DNA of 31,937 bases, taken from positions 1 through 31,937 of the forward strand of contig RPFO01001825.1 of the NCBI GenBank assembly GCA_009746045.1, given 5' to 3'. Shown piece by piece: positions 1 through 8,430 of this stretch (positions within the stretch are counted from its first letter, which is position 1; each line of letters opens with the position of its first letter). The translations under genes were made by a program, and so were the position numbers. The notes under the pieces are model-generated. The model searched no databases, had not been told where the DNA came from, and was given only the letters and a program-made list of their open reading frames with translations. The DNA is from Mesostigma viride (lineage: Eukaryota > Streptophyta > Mesostigmatophyceae > Mesostigmatales > Mesostigmataceae).

Positions 1-640
1 ATTATTGCACTTCGCGATCAGGTTGCGGGCGCACGCGCTGCAGAAAGGCCAGCCACGTCGACAGCGTAACTAGCTAAAAGACACCCAGGAATCCAGCGAT
101 GCAGCGCCAGGACCGCAACTTTTCTGGCTGCATCTGGCCGGAAAAAAGGCAAAAAGCTTACGCTCAACGAGCTAAGAAAGCAGGAAAACGCTAGCTTAAG
201 ACGTTTAACACAAGAACGTACCATAACGGGCATTTATTCGTGCCCAGGCGCACAAGAAAGTCCACCCTTTCATGGAGTGGTTGGGCAGTACGCATCGCGC
301 AGGGCTAATGTTATCTTACCGCAAAATGACGGGAAAGGTAAAGATAGCAGCGGGAATTTTTACGGCTTTAGAAACATCATTAAACTAGCTTTCCTTACGA
401 CCATCAAAACTGGCAACAATCGACAATCAACCCGGCAGGCATCCATTATACTTTATTCATCCCGACAGAAATTCAGGCCGGACCCCCCCTGCCGATGGCA
501 AAGAAAAAAAGCCCGCGACATTATAGATCGCAACCATCCCGCCATAAATTAGAATCAGTAACTAATTTTCTCCAACAATCGAGCATTTCTGCTTTCCGCG
601 TGCCAGATTTGTCACGTTTCGTCTAAAGGCAGTCGCCATG
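1..640. other. Spacer with no supported gene
   Basis: Short open frames occur on both strands but none shows a recognisable motif, a plausible splice pattern or sustained coding character. I see nothing else I can name here. Confidence 0.5.
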
Positions 641-774
641 GCCCCTACCGCATGCGCGCACCATGCCGACATAGCTTTTGGGCCTCAATTTGCACCGAAA
701 TTTGGTCCGTACCGTCCAGCTCAGTCGGATTATGTATGTGGATCGGCCGTGTTGGTTGCATACGCAGGTATATT

Positions 775-875
775 AATTCTTGCATTCGCCCCGGACCTTC
801 CCCAGGACAGGTCAGGATATAACAATAATTCTTGCATTCGCCCCCGCCCTTTCCTATGGCCTGGTCAGGTTTGGG
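775..875. repeat. 52-bp direct duplication, two copies
   Basis: The block beginning AATTCTTGCATTCGCCCC occurs at 775 and again at 827, and both copies end in GGTCAGG. The second copy has diverged in the middle (CCTTCCCCAGGACAG versus CCTTTCCTATGGCCT). It lies about 150 bp upstream of the CCAAT/TATA pair near 1 kb, so it could be a duplicated upstream control segment, but it may be neutral. Confidence 0.7.
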
Positions 876-984
876 CGCGACGCCACTAGCGCGGCGCCCG
901 CGACAGAGTGGCCAGGCTCGAGCACGTTTTCTGGATCCCAAGCACCGGATTGGACACTGTCCGAGGACTGGACAGGAATTGGCT

Positions 985-1060
985 GACCAATCGGATGCTT
1001 GCTCGTCGTCTCCAAAAACATATATAAAGAGCCAAATCGCGCGAACTACGCAAGGATCCT
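985..1060 (+). promoter_or_regulatory. Candidate RNA polymerase II core promoter (CCAAT box + TATA box)
   Basis: A CCAAT pentamer at 987-991 is followed about 30 bp later by TATATAAA at 1021-1028. The order is what a plus-strand class II promoter would show, although the spacing is tight. Transcription would be expected to start near 1055. The first downstream ATG (1084) opens only a three-codon frame, and no good coding region follows before the AT-rich tract at 1.3 kb. The promoter may therefore serve a gene with a long leader, a non-coding transcript, or nothing. Confidence 0.35.
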
Positions 1061-1302
1061 TTAAGCAGCGTTACTCTGCCGAAATGTCAACCTAGGCCGG
1101 TCAAGTGACGCCGAGGTGTTCACCGATAGTTCAGGTCAGCCACAGCGCGCCTTCGAATGTAGGCACGGTCGCATTTTTTTTTAGGAAATGTAGAATTGTT
1201 GTCGACCAGCTACCAACGCCCGACCGGACCCATACAACGGAAACATCAAGGCGATGTGATGTAGGTGTGTCTGATATGTCATTAATACACAGAGCATCGT
1301 GA

Positions 1303-1450
1303 ATATAATATATAATATAAATTATATAATATACTATAATTAATATATAATTTTAATTTTATGTTAATTTTAATGTTATTTCATATAACATAATATATAT
1401 AATATATAATAATAATATAATATTATATAAAAGTATATAAAAAATTAAAA
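1303..1450. repeat. AT-only low-complexity tract
   Basis: About 150 bp is almost entirely A and T, with many TATATAAT-like steps. It separates the upstream spacer from the hairpin-repeat array. It carries no coding signal. Confidence 0.85.
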
Positions 1451-1734
1451 TGTAAAAGAAAAATATCTACCTTATTGGGGTTTAATGTTCCTTTCCAGTT
1501 CAGCATAAGTACACTCTTGAGTGTGTGCAATGTTTGGTTATACGCCATTGTCTTAAAATAGCAACCAATGTAAACCTCCGTCCTAACCACATTTGGATAC
1601 AATAAAGACATTGATGCCTGACACATAGCATTCATTGCTTGAAATACCATGCATATTTTGTGTCAATGTTCTGCAGACCACAGCTTCAAGTGGGCATACT
1701 TCGCTTTCCTCAATATAATGGCGACATGGCATTT

Positions 1735-2325
1735 GGTGAAAGTGGTGAGTGCCATGAAGTTGCGCCGGCCGTCGTTATCCATGACGAACTGAATGGGTTT
1801 CGTGCAAATCAAGTTTTTTGTTTTGGTGTTCCAGTTGCGCCGGCCGGCGTTTCCAATGGTATCTTGCGCGCACTTGCAAAAGCTTGCACGCTTATCAACA
1901 TTTTGTGTTGGTAAACATTTTATCACCTCTGGGATTTCCGCCTTCACTACCTGAGTTGCTTCTTTGTGGTTTTCAAATGCAACCGAGTTACGCCGGCCGT
2001 CGTTACTCATGACAAATTGTAGGGGTTTTGTGCAAATCACTTTTGTATGGTTTATGTACATGCATCCAGTTGCGCCGGCCGGCGTTTCCAATGGTATCTT
2101 GCAGTTGCGCAATCAGGCCCCATTACCAAAAGTGTGTTTGTACATCTTTTTTACACCTGAAGGATTTCTGCCTGCATATCCTGAGTTGCTTCTTAATGGT
2201 TTTTAATTGCGCCCGAGTTACGCCGGCCGTCGTTATTAATGACAAACTGTATGTGTTTCATAAAATCACTTTTGTATGGTTTACATGTATCCAGTTGCGC
2301 CGGCCGGCGTTATTAATGACGCTTG
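1735..2325. repeat. Tandem array of three ~229-bp units, each with two GC-rich palindromic motifs
   Basis: Motif A (GTTRCGCCGGCCGTCGTTA-like) starts at 1759, 1987 and 2217. Motif B (GTTGCGCCGGCCGGCGTT) starts at 1834, 2069 and 2294. A and B alternate, 75-82 bp apart, and like motifs recur every 225-235 bp. The core CGCCGGCCGGCG of motif B is a perfect 12-bp palindrome in an otherwise AT-rich context. Flanks also recur: TGCAAATCA after motif A, and CCAATGGTATCTTGC after motif B in the first two units. Units have diverged between motifs while the motifs stay nearly invariant. The array ends just before the transposase-like gene, and motif A also lies inside that gene's second intron. It may be a tandem non-autonomous element, a 5' intron, or a protein-binding array. 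Confidence 0.85.
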
Positions 2326-2457
2326 TCGTTCTTGTTTGATGCCCATCGTTTTCGTCGTGTCTTTAATGGTGATTATTTATCATTACTCATCCTCAGGGCT
2401 TTCGGTGCCGCGGGATTAAGAGGCGAAAAAAATCAGCTGCCGTCTGACCAAAGTCTG

Positions 2458-3266
2458 ATGGCGCGATCGGGGCGGGGGGCCGTTTCCGACGGTTCGCGTC
2501 CCTTGTCCAATGACGACCGGGAGCCTGCACTTCGCGGTCTCTGGAGCGACAAGTACATCGAGAACAAGGGGTACAAAATTGCCAATGACATCTTTCCTAT
2601 CATGGCGGAACGCGTGAAAGCAAACAACCACAGGACGCCAGAGATGAGCGCGGAGGTTCTGTCTTGCGCAGCTTCAAGACTAAATGCCATGGTGGCGGAG
2701 AGCAACGGCATTAAGAAGAGGAAGAACTGTGACGCGGGCTTCCTGAAAATTGGGCGGAATCTCTTCGGGATACATCAAGAAGGCTTTTGGCGACTTGGGA
2801 ACATCTGAGAAGGATCGTGGGCTTAGGTGGGCCTTGTGTGGACTTGTTACGAAGGCAATGGAGGGCGTCCCGGACAGGATTGTGGAGCGCGCGTTCGGGA
2901 TTGACAGGCGCTTTGTCGCAACTGTTCGGGGTCACAGGGATGGAATGGAAGAAGGGGAGGACGACCTTTTGATGAGTGCGCCAGAGAGGAGAGGAGGAAA
3001 GACGAGCTTCCGACGGAAGTCATTGCCCTGATACAAGCGTGCTGGAGGGATGATAACTTGACGCGGGCGTCTCCGAACATGAAGGATGTTCATTGTGAAT
3101 GGACCAGAAAGGATTACAAACATACACTAGCGTTTTCGGAGGGTGCGCGCTACTATACTGTCTCCAAGTCGAAGATTTACGAAGTGTTCATTTCCCGCCA
3201 TCCGGAGTTGAAGCCACCGCGGCGGATGGACAGTAGGGAGGGGGGGGGGGGGAGGGAGAGGAGGGT
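2458..3266 (+). CDS. 5' portion of the transposase-like gene, spread over three frames
   Basis: Coding character is continuous, but the frame changes near 2740-2800, near 2910-2960 and in the poly-G run at 3240-3290. The first piece includes GLWSDKYIENKGYKIAND. The second includes GYIKKAFGDLGTSEKDRGL and RIVERAFGIDRRFVATV. The third includes KDELPTEVIALIQACWRDD, EWTRKDY and YTVSKSKIYEVF. The last two blocks correspond in order to the N-terminal region of the family. No convincing GT-AG introns explain the first two shifts, so single-base indels are more likely. The third sits in a G homopolymer, a common error site. Confidence 0.5.
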
Positions 3267-5805
3267 GTGAGGGGGGGAAATCAGGTGATTTTGGAGACGG
3301 AGGCAGGGATGTCAATGCTACGCACGAATCAGAAGAGCACAGTTCATGTGGGATACACTACTTTTTGCAAGCATATGCCCGCATGCGTCAAGGGGCGGTG
3401 GAAAATGCGGAACTTGTGCGCATGCCAGCACCACACTACCATGCAGTCCATGGTTGGGGGGTTGGCCAAATTTCGTGCAACTTTTCATGCCAGATGCGAG
3501 TGCGGACCTGAATGCCACGCGTGCGATCATGGTAGCCAGCTCGACGTGGGGTCGTCCGTGCCCACATGTTCCATTTTCAAAGCCACTCACACGACAGAGT
3601 GGGTGAACAAGTTTACTTGTGAGGTGGAGGGGATGAGGGAGGGGGGAGGTTCGAGGTCGTCTGTGGGGTCGTCGCGGCCGCAGGTTCAGCCTTTTCAGGG
3701 CGAACTTGAGGATCTGCCCATGCATGGGAGGGTGCTGGACGACGAGGAAGGGGTGCCCGATCATGACCTGGGCGAGGAGTTGGGGGTTTGCTCGATCCGG
3801 CGTAAGGCTTGTGTGTTGGGCACTTGCCTGGCTCCCAAGTGTGGAATTCGGAACTTCATGTTATGCGAACGGGAGGAGGCTTCCAACCACCTGATTTCAT
3901 GGACCAGATACGAGATGCAGGATGTGCCGCCGGGTGCGGTTCTTGGGCCAGAGGTAATTTTTAGTGGAGTGGTTGCGCCCCAAGGCGTTTCTTTTGCAAT
4001 GTTTCCTGAAGTTCTTGGGCCAGAGGTAATTTTTAGTGGAGTGGTTGCGCCCCAAGGCGTTTCTTTTTCAATTTTTCCTGAGGTCCTGTCTTTTTTCTTT
4101 CTACAGGTCATTGGTGGGTCGAAGTTGATGTCTTTTCTGTATGTGCACACTGCGCATATGCAGGACGACTGTGACGAGATCGCAAAGGCTGGTGGGCAGC
4201 GATTGACGCAAGTCGACGTCAAGTCCACACCAACGGAGCTAAAGGAGGCAATTGTGGACAAGTGGCCGGACTTCATCCAGCATTGCTTCAACGCGTGGTG
4301 GCAAGCGGACGCCTCCAAGGAATGTCTCTCAAGGATGCGGGTGGGGGACCTTGTATGCCACACAGATTACGCCGAGAACTACCAGTCTTACACCTATCAC
4401 AATCTCCAAGCACAGTATTGGCATCCAGTCACATTCGTCCTTATGCCCTGGATCGTGCGCTACTTGGATCCAGCGTCGGGAAAGGTCGTGAGAAGGGAGT
4501 TTCACTTCATCGGACAGGGCGGAATGAAAAGGGACGGGCGGGCCCTCCGTTTTGCTATCCTCAAAATCCTGGCGACACTACGGTCAGAAGGGGTAGAGGT
4601 GAAGCGCTTCATTGGGTGGTCGGACAATTGCTCCATGCAGTTCAAGTCAAGGAATGTGATCGCGGAAGTGGCCCGGCTGCTGACGGAGGATCCGCACCTG
4701 GAGTCATTTGAGTGGAATTACTTTGGGGAGCAGCACGGAAAGGGGGAGGTGGATGGAGCTGGTGGGACTGTGAAGTGCATGTTGAGGAGGTGGCACATCA
4801 GGGAAGAGAACCAGGACAAACAGACGGCCGCCCAGTTGGTGGAGAATCTGGCGTCGGGGGCGGTGGGCGGGACCACAACGACCAGGCGTAACTTCTTCGA
4901 GTTCCCCGAGGTAATTAAGTGTACAGTCCTCGTTCAGGGAATAGTTACGCCGGCCGTCGTTTCTAGGGCGTTCTTGGAGTCCTGGCGATCAGGAGTGCTT
5001 AATAAAACACAACTAGCTCGATGGTCTCGTAACTTCAACTTTCCCTTGTGCAAATCTTGTCTTCGACGCGCAGGTGCTTCCTTACAGCCCAGGGCGCGGC
5101 GAAATCAAAGGAGTGAAGAAGGCGCACTGGTGGCGCATGGACAAGTCGAATGTGACGCGCTTAATGCTGCGCCAGTATTCCTGCTATTGTGGCGGTGCGT
5201 GCGCCGAGGAAAGGTGGTGGGATTGTCGAAAGGAGTGGACCGACATGGACGGCTGGAATGTGGGAGGTGCTCGGATGAAGCTCCACAAACTGGGGGAGCC
5301 AGTGCAAAGGAACCCAAACGGACAAGGGGGGCACGCAGGGACGCGACTGAACAGACTACAGGCAGAGAGGACGATGATGGGAAGGAGACTGAAGCTGCGA
5401 GACATTTTTGCCGTCGAGTCCTACTCTGGTGATGAGTCCCACGATCCAGATCATCCATATTGGCTAGCGGAAGTCTTGCAGGAGCCTTATCAGGTGGCCG
5501 CTACTTTCGTGAGGCGAGTGGCCGACAGAAACGGCAAGGTCGATAGGGAGTTGTTCCGTAAGGGACAATGGGTGGTGGGGGTGCGCTACTGGGACAGATT
5601 TCCGGGTATGGCGACGATGTTCAAAATGGACGCCGATGCGCAAGCTGAACAGCCAAACTTGGTCAATTGCTACCTGTGCATGGACGCGGGGTTCGAACAC
5701 ACCATTGTTGTCAACCCAGCTAACAATCGCCAGGCCATCTTGACCATTCCGACAGACGTCGAGAAACGGCTCACGAACTTGGCCAAGAAGAGACCTGTTG
5801 AGTAG
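2458..5805 (+). CDS. Transposase-like protein, DYAENY / HGKG-DG-GGTVK family (gene model, three or more exons)
   Basis: The C-terminal two thirds matches a family I know from many animal and protist genomes as multicopy, transposon-associated 'uncharacterized' proteins. Ordered blocks are a helical N-terminal region, KDELPTEV-IQACWRDD (about 3005-3050), a YTVSKSKIYEVF..HPEL block (3155-3210), a Cys/His cluster with RNLCACQHH and CECGPECHACDH (3402-3530), DYAENY (Asp codon 4365), WSDNCSMQFKSRN (Asp 4623), HGKGEVDGAGGTVK (Glu 4746, Asp 4752), and a Cys-rich C-terminal segment. Spaced acidic residues suggest an RNase H-fold DDE/D-type transposase; that is inference. Both downstream introns are well supported. 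Before 3267 the reading frame changes three times, so either small introns are missed or the copy is damaged. ATG 2458 is the first in-frame Met of the upstream coding stretch; the true start is uncertain. Confidence 0.65.
3267..3953 (+). CDS. Transposase-like gene, exon with Cys/His cluster
   Basis: This exon opens after the poly-G tract and carries YTTFCKHMPACVKGRWKM, RNLCACQHH and CECGPECHACDHGS, which resemble zinc-binding ligands typical of this family upstream of the catalytic region. It ends ...GPE with the donor GAG|GTAATT. The middle part is Gly/Ser/acidic and likely disordered. The frame begins with GTG at 3267, which is not a real start; the exon simply continues the upstream one. 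Confidence 0.6.
3939..4082 (+). repeat. 72-bp tandem duplication spanning the exon-intron junction
   Basis: The segment starting TTCTTGGGCCAGAGGTAATT at about 3940 recurs 72 bp later with only a few changes (TTTTGCAATG versus TTTTTCAATT). It copies the last exon bases, the 5' splice site and the hairpin. A second full donor GAG|GTAATT is therefore present at 4025/4026. Use of that donor would give an 81-nt intron and keep 24 extra codons in frame. Confidence 0.9.
3954..4106 (+). other. Intron 1 of the transposase-like gene (153 nt, phase 0)
   Basis: The donor is GAG|GTAATT and the acceptor is TTTTTTCTTTCTACAG|GTC, with a strong polypyrimidine tract. Splicing joins ...GPE to VIGGSKLMSFLYVHT in frame. 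The length is a multiple of three and there is no in-frame stop, so unspliced RNA would also be readable, adding 51 residues that look non-coding (FSGVVAPQGVSF repeated). It holds a degenerate hairpin, GCGCCCCAAGGCGT, 18 nt after the donor. Confidence 0.75.
4107..4910 (+). CDS. Transposase-like gene, catalytic-core exon
   Basis: This exon holds the best conserved part. CHTDYAENYQSYTYH is followed by FHFIGQGGMKRDGRALRF, then FIGWSDNCSMQFKSRN, then WNYFGEQHGKGEVDGAGG and TVK. Order and spacing (Asp 4365, Asp 4623, Glu 4746 or Asp 4752) match the family, with about 85 and 40 residues between the acidic positions. There is no frameshift or stop in the exon. Retention of all three blocks suggests the protein was under selection until recently. 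The exon ends FEFPE, again at GAG|GTAATT. Confidence 0.75.
4911..5073 (+). other. Intron 2 of the transposase-like gene (163 nt, phase 0) with GC-rich palindromic motif
   Basis: The donor is GAG|GTAATT and the acceptor is CTTCGACGCGCAG|GTG. The length is not a multiple of three, and removing it moves the reading frame exactly into the next open exon, joining FEFPE to VLPYSPGRG. This is the strongest evidence for splicing in the window. At 4944-4963 it carries GTTACGCCGGCCGTCGTTTC, motif A of the array at 1.74-2.33 kb. TTGTGCAAATC near its 3' end also recurs in the array. Confidence 0.85.
5074..5805 (+). CDS. Transposase-like gene, last exon
   Basis: This is 243 codons ending at TAG 5803-5805. 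It begins VLPYSPGRGEIKGVKKAHWW and includes a Cys cluster, YSCYCGGACAEERWWDC. A basic linker follows (GTRLNRLQAERTMMGRRLK), then a compact C-terminal domain with HPYWLAEVL, FRKGQWVVGVRYWDRFPG and CYLCMDAGFEHTIVV. In related proteins a small beta-rich module that starts 'W..A.V' and includes 'G.WV.V.Y' sits here; its function is unknown to me. There are no frame breaks. Confidence 0.7.
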   Translation: MLPYSPGRGEIKGVKKAHWWRMDKSNVTRLMLRQYSCYCGGACAEERWWDCRKEWTDMDGWNVGGARMKLHKLGEPVQRNPNGQGGHAGTRLNRLQAERTMMGRRLKLRDIFAVESYSGDESHDPDHPYWLAEVLQEPYQVAATFVRRVADRNGKVDRELFRKGQWVVGVRYWDRFPGMATMFKMDADAQAEQPNLVNCYLCMDAGFEHTIVVNPANNRQAILTIPTDVEKRLTNLAKKRPVE

Positions 5806-6510
5806 GCCAGCTCGCCCGGGCTTGGTTGGACGAGGTGGACAGCCTTGAGAGCACGTGCTTCGTTGTGAGCACTTGCCTTTCAGCCGTGATTTGCAAACGA
5901 GTTCCTTGTCCTGAATTGTAAAGCTCGATTCATGCTCTTTTAAGGAAGTGTATAATATTATCCAGATCATGTATATATTTAGATCTAGACCTGAGTTCAA
6001 ATAACATTTCTTAGAGGGCTGAGATGCGCGAGGTCCAGCATACATGTATATATCCATGGAGACATGTTACAAACTCAAATGTTTCATTGTACGTACCACT
6101 AGCTCGTCGACGGGGGTATCCCATGTAATGTATGATTTATGAATTAATTAATCGCTTAATTGTACAATTTAAATGGATCATGAACTTGTCAAGTGGCCTA
6201 ATTTGGTTTATTTGGTTCATCATTTATTGATGTCAATCATTCTTAATTGAATCTCGAGCAATAGCAATCATGAAGCACATCCTAATCATGTGATTCGCAT
6301 AATGAGAATAGGCAACAAGTGCTACTTTGAGGAATGCGGGGTTGGTCAGGTTATTATAGAGCTAGAGCTACAAACGGCACATATATTGCAAACTTTGCGC
6401 TCCAGGCATGGAATTTCAAAAGTACCAAAATTGGAGCAGTAGATGTTGGGGACGCCCTGCATGCAGTGTTTATTTTAAGTGAGACTCGCGTGGTCTGGTC
6501 TGGGCCAGGC
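5806..6510. other. 3' flank of the transposase-like gene, AT-rich, no gene
   Basis: AT-rich DNA with several TATA-like and TTAATTAA steps. I could not pick a convincing polyadenylation signal, and no other coding region is visible. Confidence 0.5.
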
Positions 6511-6519
6511 TCCGCACGT

Positions 6520-6700
6520 CACACCTACTGGCACTCGAAGGACCTAGGCGACCTCGGATCGACCGCGAGCGAGTGCTCTTCAAGGTCTTGGTCCGGCCTC
6601 ACGGTGCTCACGTACGGGGGGCCGAGGCCTGGACGCTCACGGACCAGCTGAACACGCGGCCTAAAGGCACGGTTCTGACCTTGTACAAAGTTCTAGAGCA
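6520..6700 (+). pseudogene. Decayed LINE reverse-transcriptase C-terminal fragment
   Basis: Read across shifted frames, this stretch gives LRRPRIDRERVLFKVLV, GAEAWTLTDQLNTR and KGTVLTLYKV. These align with LGKIEKQDLFKVLVLP, GAETWTLTADLARK and DGAVTSMLRSIF in the LINE copy just downstream. Only about 60 codons survive, with frame breaks and no catalytic residues. It is a separate, older fragment because the downstream copy has its own intact version of this region. Confidence 0.65.
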
Positions 6701-6717
6701 TTTGGAGCCCTAATTAG

Positions 6718-6753
6718 TGACAAATGCTAGCAAAATTTTGCTAGCATGTGTCA
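6718..6753. repeat. 36-bp palindrome with one mismatched pair
   Basis: The central 24 bp (6724-6747) is a perfect inverted repeat with half-site ATGCTAGCAAAA and no loop. It is extended by TGACA on the left and TGTCA on the right, with a single mismatched pair (6723/6748). It lies in AT-rich DNA between two LINE remnants. It could extrude as a cruciform, be a dimer binding site, or be the remains of a fold-back element. Confidence 0.95.
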
Positions 6754-7019
6754 TAAATGGCAATTTTTAATTAATATTAAATCCAACTAATGTCAGAATG
6801 ACAGGTGCCCAAACCTATTGTCATCATGCCAACTCCTGACACAGGGTCCCCAAAATTCATGTGCAAAAACTCAGATCATGCGGAGCCATTTGCCTGCATT
6901 TGTCACCATTTTGGCTCTTCTTAAATTTATCACAATTTTAACAACACTAACCACCAAAACACTCCCCAAGCTAGGGCACATCATCAAGGAGACAACCAGC
7001 GCAGGCCAGAAATCGGGAG

Positions 7020-7896
7020 AATATCCGGACCATGGTAGCTCCGTTGACCCTCAGCACGCGGTCAACGGTCTGCTGGTCGACGACCTGCGGCAGGCTGGCG
7101 GTTCCACTATGGTGGCGGCGACGCGCCGGGCCAAGGTGGTGTGGGCCTCTTGTGCTCGCCGGCAGCATCAGAGCAGCTCCAGTCCATCGTGCTGCGGTCC
7201 CCGCGTGTGCTAGTGGCCACTTTTTCGGCCACTGAGGGCCATTCACGCCACACGCTAACCGTTATCGTGGGATATGCACCACATGCGGGTCGAGCTCAGG
7301 CGGAACGTGAGGCCTTCTTCGACGCCCTCAAGGAGGAGGAGGCCAACATTCCAGCTCGGCACTTCCTGGTTATGCTGCTCGACGCCAACGCCACGCTGCC
7401 AGTTGGCACTGGGGGCGCTCAGTATTCCCCAACCAACACGACAGCCAACGGTAACACGCCTTTATTTGCGAATCTGCTGGCAGAATCTGCGCTGGTTGCA
7501 TGCAATGCTTCTTTCGCACGCCCCGCTGAGCAGCTGGCCACCTTTTTTGGGCCGTCGGATCGGGTGGTGTGCCTTGATTATGTCTGCGTACGTCGGGCTC
7601 AGCGCCCCTCAGTTGTCGATGCTCGCGTCCTGCAAGATTCTGTCAGCACGGTGGAATCTGATCATCGTCTCGTGCTCGCTCGCATCAGATTGCGGTTTCC
7701 TGGGGTGAAACCGTCGCGACAGCTGGCACCTCAGCCAGATCTGAAAGTGCTCCGGATTGTGCTGAAGGATGCCGACAAGATGTCAGCAGAAGAGCAGGCC
7801 GCTATGTCGCACAGGGATGATTTCCTGGCCGTATTCGACGCCGGGGGCAGCCGACAGCAGTTACACGCCATTCCGCCGCCGGGGATATTTCAGTGA
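7020..7896 (+). pseudogene. LINE ORF2 endonuclease (EEP) domain, N-terminus deleted
   Basis: Recognisable blocks are ENIRTM (relic of the NVRT start), GQGGVGLLCSP, TVIVGYAPHAG, LLDANATLPVG, CLDYVCVRR and VESDHRLVLARIRL. The Asp-Ala-Asn and Ser-Asp-His-Arg blocks hold catalytic Asp and His of apurinic endonuclease-like enzymes that nick target DNA for target-primed reverse transcription. Compared with the 20-26 kb copy, the segment carrying the QEHR metal-binding Glu is missing, so this endonuclease cannot be functional. The frame ends with a stop at 7896 and continues in another frame. Confidence 0.75.
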
Positions 7897-8430
7897 TCCT
7901 CCGTGGTGTCGCCGCCAAGTATCGCCTGGCTGCCCGCACCCTCCCCACCTTGCCTCCGCGTTGGCAGCTTGCTGTCCACCGTCACGCACCGACAGTGGTC
8001 GCCGCCAGGCAGATGCTCCGCCGCAACAGAGATCCGATCGCCAAACCTGGGCTGCAAGCAGCTCTGAGGGCCGCCTACGAGCAGGCTGAGAAGGCAGATG
8101 CTCAGCAGATGGTCAAGGACCTGCGCAGCTGCCAGCAGAAGCACGACGGGCAAGGGGGCCTGGTTCTGGTACAAGCGCCTCGGGCACCCGGACGGCCTCG
8201 GCCGGCCCCACCGCCACGACGTCCCCGGCGCCCCAGCCAAGCGGCTTCGTACCTGGGCCACGGCCACGGCCGAGGTCGTGGGGACAGCTGCGCCGCCCCC
8301 ACCCCTGCTCCCAGCCGCCGCCGCCCGCCCGGCCGCCCTGGCCGGCCCCGCAGGGCCCCCGGCCCCGCCTAGGTCAGCGGCGGACTACCTAGTCCCCCGC
8401 TGGTCGGCCCACTTGGCGACCCGTCTGACA
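7893..8430 (+). pseudogene. LINE ORF2 linker between endonuclease and reverse transcriptase
   Basis: An alpha-helical stretch (QAALRAAYEQAEKADAQQM, then KDLRSCQQKHDGQ) shifts frame near 8150 in a G run to continue as AWFWYKRLGHPDG. A Pro/Ala-rich segment (PAAAARPAALAGPAGPPAPP) and DYLVP follow. The same series (HTAANQHKAAWRSLDRL, PAAAARPAASRGGP, DYLVPPLSGP) occurs in the minus-strand LINE. That confirms the linker belongs to the element and that the frame changes are secondary. Confidence 0.65.

Noticed and set aside
1663-2112. 149-codon minus-strand frame through the hairpin array
   Set aside because: It repeats the same peptide because the DNA is a tandem repeat, has no domain, and is better explained by the palindromic array. 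Kept as an alternative in the findings.
3761-4363. 200-codon minus-strand frame opposite the transposase-like gene
   Set aside because: It overlaps the conserved plus-strand exons and introns; its repeats mirror the 72-bp duplication and it has no motif of its own.
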